From NCBI RefSeq assembly GCF_044003965.1, contig NZ_JBAWKC010000002.1, forward strand, positions 62,001 through 126,000: 64,000 nt of DNA, written 5' to 3'. The translations under genes and the position numbers were made by a program. Source of the DNA: Yeosuana aquiaggeris (lineage in GTDB: Bacteria; Bacteroidota; Bacteroidia; Flavobacteriales; Flavobacteriaceae). Every line of letters starts with the position of its first letter. The first letter of the stretch is position 1. Below, one piece after another: positions 1-9,964 of the stretch. The notes below the pieces were generated by a model. The model made no database searches. It was not told where the DNA came from and saw only the letters and a list, made by a program, of their open reading frames with translations.

Positions 1-165
1 TTTTCAGCTGTAAATTATGAAAGATGGAATATTTGTGATGATGCCTGTGCTCTTGGCAAGGAATTACAAGTACCAATTTACAAATTTGTAAAAGAGGCAT
101 TAATCAGAAAATTTGGTGAGGATTGGTATTCAGAATTAGAAAAAGTAGCGAATACTCATAAATAA
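1..165 (+). CDS. DUF3109 family protein, C-terminal fragment
   Basis: An open frame enters from the left edge and ends at TAA 163-165, giving 54 residues. The pattern NYERWNICDDAC, then LQVPIYKF, LIRKFG and DWY.EL matches my memory of the C-terminus of DUF3109 proteins, a family of about 190 residues with conserved cysteines that is common in Bacteroidota. Two of those cysteines (NICDDAC) are visible. No biochemical function is established for the family as far as I know; metal binding is only an inference from the cysteines. The start lies outside the window. Confidence 0.75.
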   Translation, partial: FSAVNYERWNICDDACALGKELQVPIYKFVKEALIRKFGEDWYSELEKVANTHK

Positions 166-480
166 TCTTTTTCAAAAAAAATCTTTCTAATTACTTTTTT
201 AATTTTTTATTTTAAGTATCTTTTTTTTGTCTTTTTTCTTCAAGTAAGAATCCTTATTTCATAGGGCTTAAGCCATTTTTATAAATTTTAAAACATTGAA
301 AATCAGTAAATTGCGGATATCGCAAAATTATTGTTAAAAAATTAAATGCTTAAGTTTTGTTAAAAACTTGTTGACAATGTTTATAACTATACCTTTCATT
401 TTCAACTTCATTTTTGAATCTTTGTTAATCCCAAATCGAAGTAATTTTTCGTCTAATTTTTAAAAAATACAACACACATA
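166..480. other. AT-rich intergenic region upstream of nrdB
   Basis: This 315-bp stretch has no convincing ORF. It is rich in T and A runs. A short inverted repeat, TTGCG-gatat-CGCAA, lies at 311-325, and the 10-mer TTGTTAAAAA occurs twice (331-340 and 357-366). I looked for an NrdR-box pair, the usual regulator site of nrd genes, and did not find one. A weak -7-like AATCTTTG sits at 417-424. The nrdB promoter should be in here but I cannot place it firmly. Confidence 0.5.
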
Positions 481-1461
481 ATGTCGCAGACAATGGAGCC
501 CATTTTACAAGAGAATAAAGATCGTTTTGTTATTTTCCCTATTAAACACCATGATATCTGGGAATGGTATAAAAAACAGGAAGCTAGTATATGGACGGCT
601 GAAGAAATTGACCTTCATCAAGATTTAGCAGATTGGAATAATAAACTAACTGATGATGAGCGCTATTTTATAAAACATATTCTGGCGTTTTTTGCGGCAA
701 GTGATGGTATTGTTAATGAGAATTTAGCAGAAAACTTTGTGTCTGAAGTTCAATATAGTGAGGCAAAATTCTTCTACGGATTTCAAATCATGATGGAAAA
801 TATTCATTCAGAAGTGTACTCACTTTTGATTGATACTTATGTAAAAGACGATAAGGAAAAGGATCAATTGTTTAAAGCGATTGAAGTGTTTCCAGCCATT
901 AAGGAAAAGGCTGATTGGGCTTTAAAATGGATTGATTCTCCTAGTTTTGCCGAACGCTTAATTGCTTTTGCAGCGGTGGAAGGCATCTTTTTCTCAGGTA
1001 GTTTTTGCTCTATTTTTTGGCTTAAAAAACGAGGCTTACTACCGGGTTTAACCTTTTCAAATGAACTTATTTCAAGAGACGAAGGCTTGCATTGTGATTT
1101 TGCGGTTCACTTGCATCAAAATCATATTGTAAACAAAGTGCCAAAAGAAAGAATAACAGAAATATTGACAAATGCTTTAGACATTGAAAGAATGTTTATC
1201 ACGGAATCATTACCGGTAAGTTTAATTGGAATGAATGCAAAATTGATGACTCAGTATTTAGAATTTGTTACAGATAGATTATTAGGTGAGTTTGGTTGTG
1301 ATAAAGTTTATAACTCAACAAATCCGTTTGATTTCATGGACATGATTTCCTTACAGGGAAAAACAAATTTCTTTGAGAAACGTGTTTCTGAATACCAAAA
1401 AGCAGGTGTTCTTAATAAAGAAGAAGATAAAGATAAATTTAATTTTGATGCTGATTTTTAA
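481..1461 (+). CDS. nrdB: ribonucleoside-diphosphate reductase, beta subunit (class Ia)
   Basis: Cytoplasmic radical-generating subunit that works with NrdA to reduce ribonucleotides to deoxyribonucleotides. All expected di-iron ligands are present: D44, E106 and H109 (in MENIHSE), E167 (AAVEGIFF), E201 and H204 (RDEGLH). The tyrosyl-radical residue is Y113 (EVYSLLIDTY). The presence of that tyrosine argues for a classic class Ia enzyme rather than a tyrosine-free Ic type. Length, 326 aa, is normal for the eukaryote-like NrdB of Bacteroidota. The C-terminal tail NFDADF is the part that docks into NrdA. It lies 201 bp upstream of nrdA and is probably co-transcribed. Confidence 0.97.
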   Translation: MSQTMEPILQENKDRFVIFPIKHHDIWEWYKKQEASIWTAEEIDLHQDLADWNNKLTDDERYFIKHILAFFAASDGIVNENLAENFVSEVQYSEAKFFYGFQIMMENIHSEVYSLLIDTYVKDDKEKDQLFKAIEVFPAIKEKADWALKWIDSPSFAERLIAFAAVEGIFFSGSFCSIFWLKKRGLLPGLTFSNELISRDEGLHCDFAVHLHQNHIVNKVPKERITEILTNALDIERMFITESLPVSLIGMNAKLMTQYLEFVTDRLLGEFGCDKVYNSTNPFDFMDMISLQGKTNFFEKRVSEYQKAGVLNKEEDKDKFNFDADF

Positions 1462-1662
1462 TCACTATTAAAATTTCTTTATTGATAGGCATAGTAGGCA
1501 TAGTTGATTCTGAGTTGTCAGAAATCAAACTTTCAACTAACTAAAATTAAAATAAACCAACTGGATTTTTAACTGTTCAAGTTTTGAATAGTTAAAATGA
1601 GAATAACTAATTAACCAATTTTCTGAAGGTGTATCGGAAAAATTAAAAAACTATTTAAAAAA

Positions 1663-4134
1663 ATGTATGTAGTAAAAAGAGATGGCAGAAAAGAGCAGAT
1701 AATGTTCGACAAGATTACAGCAAGAGTTCGTAAACTTTGCTATGGATTAAATGAATTAGTTGATCCGCTTAAAGTAACCATGCGTGTAATTGAGGGCTTA
1801 TATGATGGTGTAACCACCAGTGAACTTGATAATCTGGCTGCAGAAATTGCTGCGACCATGACCACTGCACATCCAGATTATGCACGATTGGCTGCCAGAA
1901 TTTCTGTGTCAAACTTACACAAAAACACCAAAAAAACCTTTAGTGAGGTGATGCATGATTTATACACTTATGTAAACCCGAGAACAGGCAAAGATGCACC
2001 TCTTTTGGCTGATGATGTTTACAAGGTTATCATGAAAAATAAAGATACCCTAGATTCTACTATTATATATAATCGTGATTTTGGATATGACTATTTTGGT
2101 TTTAAAACACTAGAAAGGTCCTATTTGTTGAAATTAAACGGGCAAATTGCTGAGCGTCCTCAGCATATGCTCATGCGTGTAGCCGTTGGAATTCATTTGA
2201 ATGATTTAGAGTCAGTCATTGAGACCTATGAGCTCATGTCAAAAAAATATTTTACCCACGCCACGCCAACACTTTTTAATGCCGGTACACCAAAACCTCA
2301 AATGTCATCTTGTTTCTTATTAACTATGAAAGATGATAGTATTGATGGTATTTATGATACGCTGAAACAAACGGCTAAAATATCACAATCTGCAGGTGGT
2401 ATTGGTTTATCTATTCACAATGTTCGTGCTACAGGAAGCTATATTTCGGGAACCAACGGCACTAGTAATGGTATTGTTCCAATGCTACAGGTATTTAATG
2501 ATACCGCGCGTTATGTTGATCAAGGCGGAGGAAAGCGTAAAGGAAGTTTTGCTATTTATTTAGAGCCTTGGCATGCTGATATTTTTGAATTCCTAGAATT
2601 GAAGAAAAATCATGGTAAGGAAGAAATGCGAGCTCGTGATTTATTTTACGCGATGTGGATTCCTGATCTTTTCATGAAACGTGTTCAAGAAGATGGTTCA
2701 TGGACCTTAATGTGTCCTAATGAATGTCCTGGCTTATGTGATGTGCATAGTGAAGCGTTTGAAGCTTTATATTTAAAATATGAAGCTGCCGGAAAAGGTA
2801 GAAAAACAATTAAGGCTCGTGAACTTTGGGAAAAGATCATAGAGTCTCAAATTGAAACCGGAACACCGTACATGTTGTATAAAGATGCTGCAAACCGCAA
2901 ATCTAATCAGCAAAATTTAGGGACTATTAGATCGTCAAATCTATGTACCGAAATTATGGAGTTCACATCTCCTGATGAAATTGCTGTCTGTAATTTAGCT
3001 TCTATTGCCTTACCTATGTTTATAAAGAACGGAGCTTTTGATCATAAAGAATTGTTCCGTGTTACTAAGCGAGTGACAAAAAATCTAAATAAGGTCATTG
3101 ACAGAAATTATTATCCTGTAAAAGAAGCAGAAAATTCTAATATGCGTCATCGTCCAATTGGATTAGGCGTTCAGGGATTGGCTGATACTTTTATTCAATT
3201 GCGGATGCCATTTACCTGTGATGAGGCTAAAAAGTTAAATCAGGATATTTTTGAAACCATTTATTTTGCTGCGGTTACTGCTAGTATGGAAGAAGCCAAG
3301 GCTGATGGTCCTTACCAAACATTTAAAGGGTCCCCAATCAGTAAAGGAGAGTTTCAATATAATTTATGGGGACTAAAAGATGAAGATTTAAGTGGTCTTT
3401 GGGATTGGGCTAAGTTGCGCAAACAAGTGGTTAAGCATGGGGTAAGAAACTCTCTATTAGTAGCGCCAATGCCAACAGCTTCAACTTCTCAAATTCTTGG
3501 GAACAATGAATGTTTTGAACCATATACTTCAAATATTTACACACGTAGAGTTTTATCTGGCGAATTTATAGTAGTAAACAAACATTTATTAGAAGATTTG
3601 GTTGAACTTGGTTTATGGAACGATGGTTTAAAGCAGGAGGTCATGAGGGCGAATGGTTCCATTCAAGGCATAGATGCCATTCCTCAGGATATAAAAGAGT
3701 TATATAAAACGGTCTGGGAATTGAGTATGAAGGACATTATTGATATGTCGCGTCACAGAGGTTATTTTATTGATCAGTCACAATCCTTAAACTTGTTTTT
3801 AGAAGGCGCTACGATGGCAAAATTAACCTCTATGCATTTCTATGCCTGGAAAAGTGGTTTGAAGACAGGGATGTACTATCTTAGAACTAAGAGTGCTGTT
3901 GATGCTATTAAATTCACTTTAGATAAAGCAAAAGCAGAAGAGCCAACAGAAGAAACTATATCAGTTGATGAGGCACAATTGGCACAACAAAAAAAATTAG
4001 CGGTTCAGGCAGCCGCAAAATTTGCACAACAAAATACTGAGGTTGAACCTATGACGGCTGAAGAAATGAAAGCCCTAATTGCCCAAGCAAAAGGTTCTAC
4101 TGGTGGTGATGATTGTTTAATGTGTGGATCTTAA
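1663..4134 (+). CDS. nrdA: ribonucleoside-diphosphate reductase, alpha subunit (class Ia)
   Basis: Catalytic subunit of ribonucleotide reductase, 823 aa. An N-terminal ATP-cone (about residues 1-95, VVKRDGRKEQIMFDKI) gives allosteric activity control by ATP/dATP. Active-site residues are visible: C217 (QMSSCFLL), N426-C428-E430 (SNLCTE) and C443 (VCNLAS). The radical-relay tyrosine pair is in GMYYLR. The C-terminal redox pair C818/C821 (CLMCGS) receives electrons from thioredoxin or glutaredoxin. It follows nrdB on the same strand and is closed by a hairpin terminator at 4183-4207. Nothing is missing compared with the family. Confidence 0.97.
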   Translation: MYVVKRDGRKEQIMFDKITARVRKLCYGLNELVDPLKVTMRVIEGLYDGVTTSELDNLAAEIAATMTTAHPDYARLAARISVSNLHKNTKKTFSEVMHDLYTYVNPRTGKDAPLLADDVYKVIMKNKDTLDSTIIYNRDFGYDYFGFKTLERSYLLKLNGQIAERPQHMLMRVAVGIHLNDLESVIETYELMSKKYFTHATPTLFNAGTPKPQMSSCFLLTMKDDSIDGIYDTLKQTAKISQSAGGIGLSIHNVRATGSYISGTNGTSNGIVPMLQVFNDTARYVDQGGGKRKGSFAIYLEPWHADIFEFLELKKNHGKEEMRARDLFYAMWIPDLFMKRVQEDGSWTLMCPNECPGLCDVHSEAFEALYLKYEAAGKGRKTIKARELWEKIIESQIETGTPYMLYKDAANRKSNQQNLGTIRSSNLCTEIMEFTSPDEIAVCNLASIALPMFIKNGAFDHKELFRVTKRVTKNLNKVIDRNYYPVKEAENSNMRHRPIGLGVQGLADTFIQLRMPFTCDEAKKLNQDIFETIYFAAVTASMEEAKADGPYQTFKGSPISKGEFQYNLWGLKDEDLSGLWDWAKLRKQVVKHGVRNSLLVAPMPTASTSQILGNNECFEPYTSNIYTRRVLSGEFIVVNKHLLEDLVELGLWNDGLKQEVMRANGSIQGIDAIPQDIKELYKTVWELSMKDIIDMSRHRGYFIDQSQSLNLFLEGATMAKLTSMHFYAWKSGLKTGMYYLRTKSAVDAIKFTLDKAKAEEPTEETISVDEAQLAQQKKLAVQAAAKFAQQNTEVEPMTAEEMKALIAQAKGSTGGDDCLMCGS

Positions 4135-4182
4135 AATAAATAGTCTTTTTATATTAAAAGAAGATTTAATTGAGTGTTTTTG

Positions 4183-4207
4183 AAAAGCGTCTTTTTTAGA
4201 CGCTTTT
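4183..4207 (+). terminator. intrinsic terminator of nrdA
   Basis: A perfect 10-bp stem (AAAAGCGTCT / AGACGCTTTT) with a 5-nt loop begins 48 nt after the nrdA stop and is followed by a T-rich tract. Confidence 0.85.
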
Positions 4208-4242
4208 TCTTTGAATATATTTATAATGATCTCTTTAAAATA

Positions 4243-4270
4243 AAAAACCTCCTTAGTGAAGGAGGTTTTT
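4243..4270. terminator. bidirectional terminator between nrdA and the PiT gene
   Basis: A perfect 12-bp stem (AAAAACCTCCTT / AAGGAGGTTTTT) with loop AGTG. On the minus strand the stem is followed by a T run, so it mainly ends the leftward PiT transcript, 26 nt after its stop codon. Confidence 0.85.
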
Positions 4271-4296
4271 ATATCATTTAATTTTATCGTTGAACT

Positions 4297-6615
4297 CTAT
4301 TCTTCTTCTGGAGCTTTTAAAGTTGCAGGTTTTACAGAGCTATCATGTGAGTTGTGATATTCTTCCAAAAGATTCATAGTTGCTTTTAATAAATCTTTTG
4401 TTTCTAAAAGAATACTAAAGTATAGCGTCGTGTTTTTTGGACTAGACTCTTCAGTTCTTGTGCGTTCAACTTGTTTGTGAATTTTATCACTAACTAATTT
4501 TAAAATCTCATCTTTTCTGGTTAAAATAACACCTATTTCTTCAAAAGATCTTGATTCAAAGGCTTTTCTGGTATTTTCAAATAAGCGTTCAAAACGCTCA
4601 TCAACCTCTTTTAATTCTTTTATTTGGTTGAATTTTAATTTTTTATGATTATTGTGAACATGTTTATGACTCACTTTAGTGATGTACTCTAATGATTGAA
4701 TCATATCTTGTAAATAACCTAAAATATGAATATAAAAGTTACTGGCACCTACACTTGAATCATCTAAATTTTTAATAAAATAAAAGATATTATCTCTTAA
4801 TTCATCTATCTCCTCAGATAGTTTATTAATCTGTTTTTTATTCTTTTTAAGTAATGTTAAATCTTGCTTTGCCAGCCCATTAATGGCATTCGTATATATT
4901 CTGTTGCCACGTTTTACCACATTAGCTATATTGCCAGCGCTCTCATGAATAACACCCTGTATTGAGCTGCTCTCCGATTTCGTCAGACTGTCTTCAGCTT
5001 TGGCTTCTTTAGTTTTTTTGTTATGCGATATCGAACTTCTAATTAATATAGCGAAGGCAATTACTAATAAGAGCGGGAACATGATATTAATATTCAAATT
5101 TAATAAATAGGCGACTAATGCGGCAGCGAAAAAGGCACTGAAAGCCGTAAAGAACCAACCGCCTATAACATTAATTACACCAGCAACTCTATAAACAGCA
5201 CTCTCCGCACCCCAGGCTCTGTCGGCTAATGAAGTACCCATAGCTACCATAAAGGTTACATAAGTAGTTGATAATGGCAATTTGTATGATGTTGCAATAG
5301 AAATCAATACAGCAGCAACCATTAAATTTACAGCGGCTCTAACTAAGTCAAAAGCTGGAAGCTCATATGTCTTATCTTTACTGATCTTTATTACGGGCGC
5401 CTCAAATTGTTTATCAATTTTTGCTTGCCAGGATTGCGGTAAAATGTATGCAGACACCTGAGACGTTAAAACAGCAGATCTTACAAATACCCTAGATAAA
5501 AAATTAGGTTGAAATCTTTCTTTGGTGTTTCCCTGACTTGCCAAATCTAAAGATGTTTTTACTACATTTTGAGCTTTGGTTGAAAACCAAAGCGTTAAAA
5601 CCATAATCAAACCTGCAATTAGTAATAACAACGTTGGAGTAGATGCTTTTGAACTAAGACTATGCATTGAAAATTCAGAAGCGGATAGCCCAAGGGTGTT
5701 AATTTCTGGATTCATAAAATCCAAATAAGCCTGATAGGCTCCTGTTGATGGGCCAATAAAATTTACAAGGTCATTTCCCGCAAAAGCCAAAGCTAAAGCA
5801 AAAGTCCCTATTAATATGACTAATTTATAAATGTTGGTTTTTGTAAGAGATATTAAGGTAAAAGACAATAGAGACCAAAAAATAAAACTAACGCCTACAA
5901 TTGACAAAACGTTGTGCTCTAAGTAGGATTGAATAGTCTCACCTCCAATTAAATCAAAACTTTGTTTGGCGAAATTAGTTCCGCCTATGCCTTTCATAAA
6001 AATGAAATAGGTAATAGAAGTCAAAGCAAAACCGCCAAATAAGGCTCCAACCCATTTTGCCTTTCTTTCAAAGTCATAAGATAATAGCAGCCTGGCAACC
6101 CATTGGACTAATGCCCCAATGGAAAAGGAGACTATTACCGAGAGTAGAATGCCAAAAATGATTTCTGAGGCTTTAGAGGTGTTAATATAATTAACAAGAT
6201 CTCCAAAAGAACCACCGTCATGACCTATTTTAATTAAAGAGATGGCTACTGCTGCACCTAGTAATTCAAATACAATGGAAACAGTAGTAGATGTAGGCAT
6301 GCCTACAGAGTTGAAAAAATCTAATAAGAGAATGTCTGTGATCATCACAGCCATGAAGATGATCATGATCTCACTAAACATAAATTCCCCAGGATTAAAA
6401 ATACCTTTTCTGGCAACTTCCATCATACCGCTAGAAAATATGGCGCCAATAGCAATACCCAAACTGGCAACTATCATGATAGTTCTAAAAGAAATGGCCT
6501 TAGAACCTATGGCGGAATTTAAAAAGTTTACAGCATCATTACTTACTCCTACCACCAAATCAGCAACCGCTAAAATGGCAAGGGCAATTATCATATAAAA
6601 GTATATATTCTCCAT
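4297..6615 (-). CDS. pit: inorganic phosphate transporter, PiT family, with PhoU-like C-terminal domain
   Basis: Inner-membrane low-affinity phosphate carrier driven by an ion gradient. The two family signature repeats are present: GVSNDAVN (about 23-30) and GNDLVNFIGP (about 280-289), with GMPTSTTVS (about 105-113) and LPLSTTYVTF in the second half. About ten hydrophobic helices fill residues 1-560. The remaining ~210 residues are a charged helical region resembling PhoU, giving 772 aa; this long form is common in Bacteroidota. The gene is downstream of phoU, with a 123-bp gap holding its own -7 box (6641-6648) and no repeat array of the kind seen at the porin promoter, so I infer expression separate from pst. 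Confidence 0.92.
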   Translation of the reverse strand: MENIYFYMIIALAILAVADLVVGVSNDAVNFLNSAIGSKAISFRTIMIVASLGIAIGAIFSSGMMEVARKGIFNPGEFMFSEIMIIFMAVMITDILLLDFFNSVGMPTSTTVSIVFELLGAAVAISLIKIGHDGGSFGDLVNYINTSKASEIIFGILLSVIVSFSIGALVQWVARLLLSYDFERKAKWVGALFGGFALTSITYFIFMKGIGGTNFAKQSFDLIGGETIQSYLEHNVLSIVGVSFIFWSLLSFTLISLTKTNIYKLVILIGTFALALAFAGNDLVNFIGPSTGAYQAYLDFMNPEINTLGLSASEFSMHSLSSKASTPTLLLLIAGLIMVLTLWFSTKAQNVVKTSLDLASQGNTKERFQPNFLSRVFVRSAVLTSQVSAYILPQSWQAKIDKQFEAPVIKISKDKTYELPAFDLVRAAVNLMVAAVLISIATSYKLPLSTTYVTFMVAMGTSLADRAWGAESAVYRVAGVINVIGGWFFTAFSAFFAAALVAYLLNLNINIMFPLLLVIAFAILIRSSISHNKKTKEAKAEDSLTKSESSSIQGVIHESAGNIANVVKRGNRIYTNAINGLAKQDLTLLKKNKKQINKLSEEIDELRDNIFYFIKNLDDSSVGASNFYIHILGYLQDMIQSLEYITKVSHKHVHNNHKKLKFNQIKELKEVDERFERLFENTRKAFESRSFEEIGVILTRKDEILKLVSDKIHKQVERTRTEESSPKNTTLYFSILLETKDLLKATMNLLEEYHNSHDSSVKPATLKAPEEE

Positions 6616-6640
6616 AAAAAATTTGTTAATAGTAATGAAG

Positions 6641-6648
6641 CAAAAATA
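6641..6648 (-). promoter_or_regulatory. -7 promoter element of the PiT gene
   Basis: The minus strand reads TATTTTTG, a perfect TAnnTTTG, 25 nt before the start codon. I see no matching -33 TTTG and no Pho-like repeats. Confidence 0.5.
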
Positions 6649-6738
6649 CTTAAATAATTTTTTATGAGGTTATTTAAACATTAAGATTTAAAAACAGATT
6701 TAAAAAGAGTTCATTAAATATCAATTATAGGCTGTGTT

Positions 6739-7401
6739 TTATTTCTTGTTCTGATGTTTAAGCACTTCGGCATCTATATAAAATATAATTTCTTCAGCTA
6801 TATTTTTTATTAAGTCACCAACTCTTTCCATCTTTTTTACAACAGATAATAAAATTAATGCTTCAGCGGTAATGCTATTATCTTTTTTAATTTCTTCTTC
6901 TAAAACGGTGAAAGAATTTATATTTATTTTATCTAATATTTTATCTTTCTTAAATACTTTTCTAGCAACTTTAACATCTTTGTTTTCATAAGCTTCCGTA
7001 ATAATATCCATCATTAACATGATAGTATCATGCATCACATCAAACTGTGTAGCCGTTAATAAATGAGGGCTTATTTTATTGTCAATATCTACAACATATT
7101 TTGAGATACCATAGGCATGGTCTGCTATACGCTCTAATTCAGAATTGATTTTAAGAAGGGCTATTACAAATCTTAAATCAATTGCCACTGGCGTATAAAG
7201 GGCTATGAATTTTTCACAGTCTTTTTCAATTTTTAAATCAAGAGCGTTTATTCGCGTTTCATTTCGAATAACTTCTTCTGCTAAATCACTGTCATGATTT
7301 ACAAACGATTCATTAGATTTTTGCAATTGAGATTTGCACATAGAAAGCATATCAATGCCACTTTGATTTAATGCTTCGCGATGGTAAGTTACATTTTGCA
7401 T
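6739..7401 (-). CDS. phoU: phosphate signalling complex protein PhoU
   Basis: Cytoplasmic all-helical protein that links the PstSCAB transporter to the PhoR sensor kinase and represses the response when phosphate is plentiful. The 220-aa product has two PhoU three-helix repeats, with the metal-binding style segments LERIADHAYGIS (about 89-100) and MERVGDLIKNIAEE (about 191-204). It is the last gene of the pst operon, 11 bp after pstB. phoR and phoB are not in this window. Confidence 0.93.
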   Translation of the reverse strand: MQNVTYHREALNQSGIDMLSMCKSQLQKSNESFVNHDSDLAEEVIRNETRINALDLKIEKDCEKFIALYTPVAIDLRFVIALLKINSELERIADHAYGISKYVVDIDNKISPHLLTATQFDVMHDTIMLMMDIITEAYENKDVKVARKVFKKDKILDKININSFTVLEEEIKKDNSITAEALILLSVVKKMERVGDLIKNIAEEIIFYIDAEVLKHQNKK

Positions 7402-7412
7402 AATAAATATAA

Positions 7413-8228
7413 TTATCCGAAACGACCAGTAATGTAGTTTTCGGTTTGTTTTTTTTGTGGGTTTGTAAAAATATTTTTTGTTTTGTCAAATTCAATAAGG
7501 TTACCTAAATAGAAAAAAGCGGTATAATCACTGATTCTACTTGCTTGTTGCATATTATGGGTAACAATTATTATGGTATACTTTTCTTTCAACTCAAAGA
7601 TAAGATCTTCAATTTTTGAGGTAGAAATAGGATCTAAAGCCGAAGTAGGTTCGTCCATTAATATTATAGAAGGTTCTACAGCCAAAGTTCTTGCAATACA
7701 CAAACGCTGTTGTTGCCCACCAGAAAGTGTTAATGCAGACTTTTTTAAATTGTCTTTGACATCTTCCCAAAGATCGGCCTGTTTTAATGCCTTTTCAACA
7801 CGGTCATTAATAAGATTTTTATCTTTTATTCCTTGTATTTTCAAGCCATAGGCTACGTTTTCATATATAGATTTCGGAAACGGATTAGGCTTTTGAAAAA
7901 CCATACCAATTTCTTTACGCAACTCTTCAACATGTACTTTGTCTTTATATATGTTTCTGCCATTGACCTTGATTTTTCCTTCCATTTTAAATCCATCGAC
8001 ATAATCATTCATTCTATTAAATAATCGCAGAAAAGTTGATTTTCCACAACCAGAAGGACCAATAAAAGAGGTGATTGTATTCGGTTTAATCACCATGTCA
8101 ATACCTTTTATTGCCATAAAATCATCATACCAAACTTTGGCATCATTAACTTCAATGGTATGTGTTTTTTTTAATGATTTATCTACTATTTTGTCCATTG
8201 GTAATGTTTGTTCTATTGTTGTTTCCAT
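7413..8228 (-). CDS. pstB: phosphate ABC transporter ATP-binding protein PstB
   Basis: Cytoplasmic ATPase of the high-affinity phosphate importer. It has Walker A GPSGCGKST (57-65), Q-loop FQKPNPFP (111-118), ABC signature LSGGQQQR (168-175), Walker B ILMDEP (189-194) and a late H-loop (THNMQQA). It begins 2 bp after pstA, so translational coupling is likely. The ~25 residues before the ABC core are slightly longer than usual; an internal Met at residue 11 is an alternative start. Confidence 0.96.
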   Translation of the reverse strand: METTIEQTLPMDKIVDKSLKKTHTIEVNDAKVWYDDFMAIKGIDMVIKPNTITSFIGPSGCGKSTFLRLFNRMNDYVDGFKMEGKIKVNGRNIYKDKVHVEELRKEIGMVFQKPNPFPKSIYENVAYGLKIQGIKDKNLINDRVEKALKQADLWEDVKDNLKKSALTLSGGQQQRLCIARTLAVEPSIILMDEPTSALDPISTSKIEDLIFELKEKYTIIIVTHNMQQASRISDYTAFFYLGNLIEFDKTKNIFTNPQKKQTENYITGRFG

Positions 8229-8230
8229 AG

Positions 8231-9085
8231 CTAACTTAATTTATTTTGCCATTTATTTCTAAGATAAACCGCTATGCCGTTCATTACAAATGTAATGACT
8301 AATAATATAATAATCGCGGCCGCGGCAGCTATTGCAAATCCTTCTTGCGGACGTGTGGTCCAGGTAAAAATTTGCATCGGTAAAATTGAAAATGTATCAA
8401 ATAGGGAATGTGGTATAAATGGCACATAGGCCATTGCACCAACCACTATTAAAGGAGCCGTTTCCCCTATGGCTCGTGATAAAGATAGTATAACACCTGT
8501 TAAGATCCCTCCAAAAGACGATGGTAGAACCACCTTCTGTAATGTTTGCCATTTTGAAGCGCCCAAGGCAAAAGAGGCCTCTTTTAAGGAAGGCGGTACT
8601 GCTTTTATAGCCTCTCGGGTGGCTACTATTATGATTGGAAGTATGAGTAATGAAAGTGTTAAAGCTCCAGATAAAATACTGCCTCCAAAGCCAAAAAACC
8701 TTACAAAAATACCTAAGCCCAACAATCCGTAAATGATTGAAGGAACACCTGCTAAATTAGCAATGTTAATTTCTAATAATGTTGACCAACGAGATTTTTT
8801 AGCATATTCTTCTAAATAAAGTCCTGCACCAATACCTACTGGAATTGCAAAAACAATGGTTAACAGCATTAAATCTAAAGTGCCAATTATAGCAGTATAA
8901 ATTCCGGCTCTTTCAGGTTTCCTTGACGGTAAACTTGTTAAAAAATCCCAGTTAATTCGTGTATAACCTACACGGATTATATTGTATAGTAAAATGACTA
9001 AAATTAGTATACCTAATAATGTAAATAACAAGCCAACTGTTTTAAAGCTGGTGTCTATAATTCTGTTTTTTTGTAAGTTATTCAT
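8231..9085 (-). CDS. pstA: phosphate ABC transporter permease PstA
   Basis: Inner-membrane permease, 284 aa with about six transmembrane helices. The coupling-helix region around ATREAIKAVPPSLKEASFALGAS carries the EAA-type motif that contacts PstB. It overlaps the end of pstC by 8 bp, so the two permeases are almost certainly translated in a coupled way and form the heterodimeric channel. Confidence 0.95.
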   Translation of the reverse strand: MNNLQKNRIIDTSFKTVGLLFTLLGILILVILLYNIIRVGYTRINWDFLTSLPSRKPERAGIYTAIIGTLDLMLLTIVFAIPVGIGAGLYLEEYAKKSRWSTLLEINIANLAGVPSIIYGLLGLGIFVRFFGFGGSILSGALTLSLLILPIIIVATREAIKAVPPSLKEASFALGASKWQTLQKVVLPSSFGGILTGVILSLSRAIGETAPLIVVGAMAYVPFIPHSLFDTFSILPMQIFTWTTRPQEGFAIAAAAAIIILLVITFVMNGIAVYLRNKWQNKLS

Positions 9086-9953
9086 ATTTTTCTTGATACT
9101 TTTTCTTAATCCAAAAACTAATAGTATTTAATAAAAATGTAAATAAAAATAAGGTTAAACCGGCTGCGAAAATAGTTTTATATTCTATAGAACCTTGAGG
9201 CGCATCTCCCATACTTACTTGAACAATGTAAGAGGTTATCGTTTGGGTTGGTATGGTTGGGTCTAATGAGAATTGAGCTTGCTGACCGGCGGCTATAGCC
9301 ACTATCATCGTTTCTCCAATAGCTCTTGAAATTGCTAAGATGACGGATACAATAATACCTGAGGAAGCCGCGGGCACCATGACCTTTATAGCTGTTTGAA
9401 AACGCGTTGAACCCATTCCAAAAGAAGCTTCCTTTAAAGATTTTGGCACAGCATATAAGGCATCTTCACTCAACGAAGAAATAAATGGGATTATCATGAT
9501 TCCCATTACAAGTCCTGCAGACAAGGAGTTAAATGTTTCTAAATCCGGATAAATATTCTGTAAAAAGGGCGTTACAATGGTTAATGCAAAAAACCCATAA
9601 ACCACTGTTGGTATCGCCGCTAAAATTTCTAAAATAGGTTTTAAGGTTTTTCTAAAACTTTTAGGGGCATACATGTTTAAATAAATGGCAATGGTCAATC
9701 CAATGGGAAGGGCCACGGCAATGGCAATGGCTGCAGTTAAAAAGGTACCAGATACTAAAGATAAAATACCAAAATGCTTTTCACTAAATAACGGGGTCCA
9801 TTGGGTGTCTGTAAAAAACTCAAATATGGATACGTTTTTAAAAAAGGCAATACTTTCAAATAAAAGGACTGCAATAATACCAATAGTAGTAAATATTGTA
9901 ATTGAAGCACAAAGCTTCAATAATATTTCAATTATTTTTTCTTTTATTTTCAT
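9078..9953 (-). CDS. pstC: phosphate ABC transporter permease PstC
   Basis: Partner permease of PstA, about six transmembrane helices with an EAA-type loop (SEDALYAVPKSLKEASFG). I start it at ATG 9951-9953 (MKIKEKIIEI, 291 aa). A longer frame opens at 10007, but its 18 extra codons would translate a strong stem-loop at 9965-9989, and homologues as I remember them begin close to the first helix. With this start the pstS-pstC gap is 60 bp. Confidence 0.92.
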   Translation of the reverse strand: MKIKEKIIEILLKLCASITIFTTIGIIAVLLFESIAFFKNVSIFEFFTDTQWTPLFSEKHFGILSLVSGTFLTAAIAIAVALPIGLTIAIYLNMYAPKSFRKTLKPILEILAAIPTVVYGFFALTIVTPFLQNIYPDLETFNSLSAGLVMGIMIIPFISSLSEDALYAVPKSLKEASFGMGSTRFQTAIKVMVPAASSGIIVSVILAISRAIGETMIVAIAAGQQAQFSLDPTIPTQTITSYIVQVSMGDAPQGSIEYKTIFAAGLTLFLFTFLLNTISFWIKKKYQEKYE

Positions 9954-9964
9954 AGACCATAATA

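Noticed and set aside
311..325. Inverted repeat TTGCG-gatat-CGCAA upstream of nrdB as an NrdR box
   Set aside because: It does not resemble the NrdR consensus, occurs once rather than as a pair, and has only 5-bp arms in AT-rich DNA.
1487..1504. Tandem 9-mer AGGCATAGT x2 after nrdB
   Set aside because: Two short copies without further units; most likely a chance duplication.
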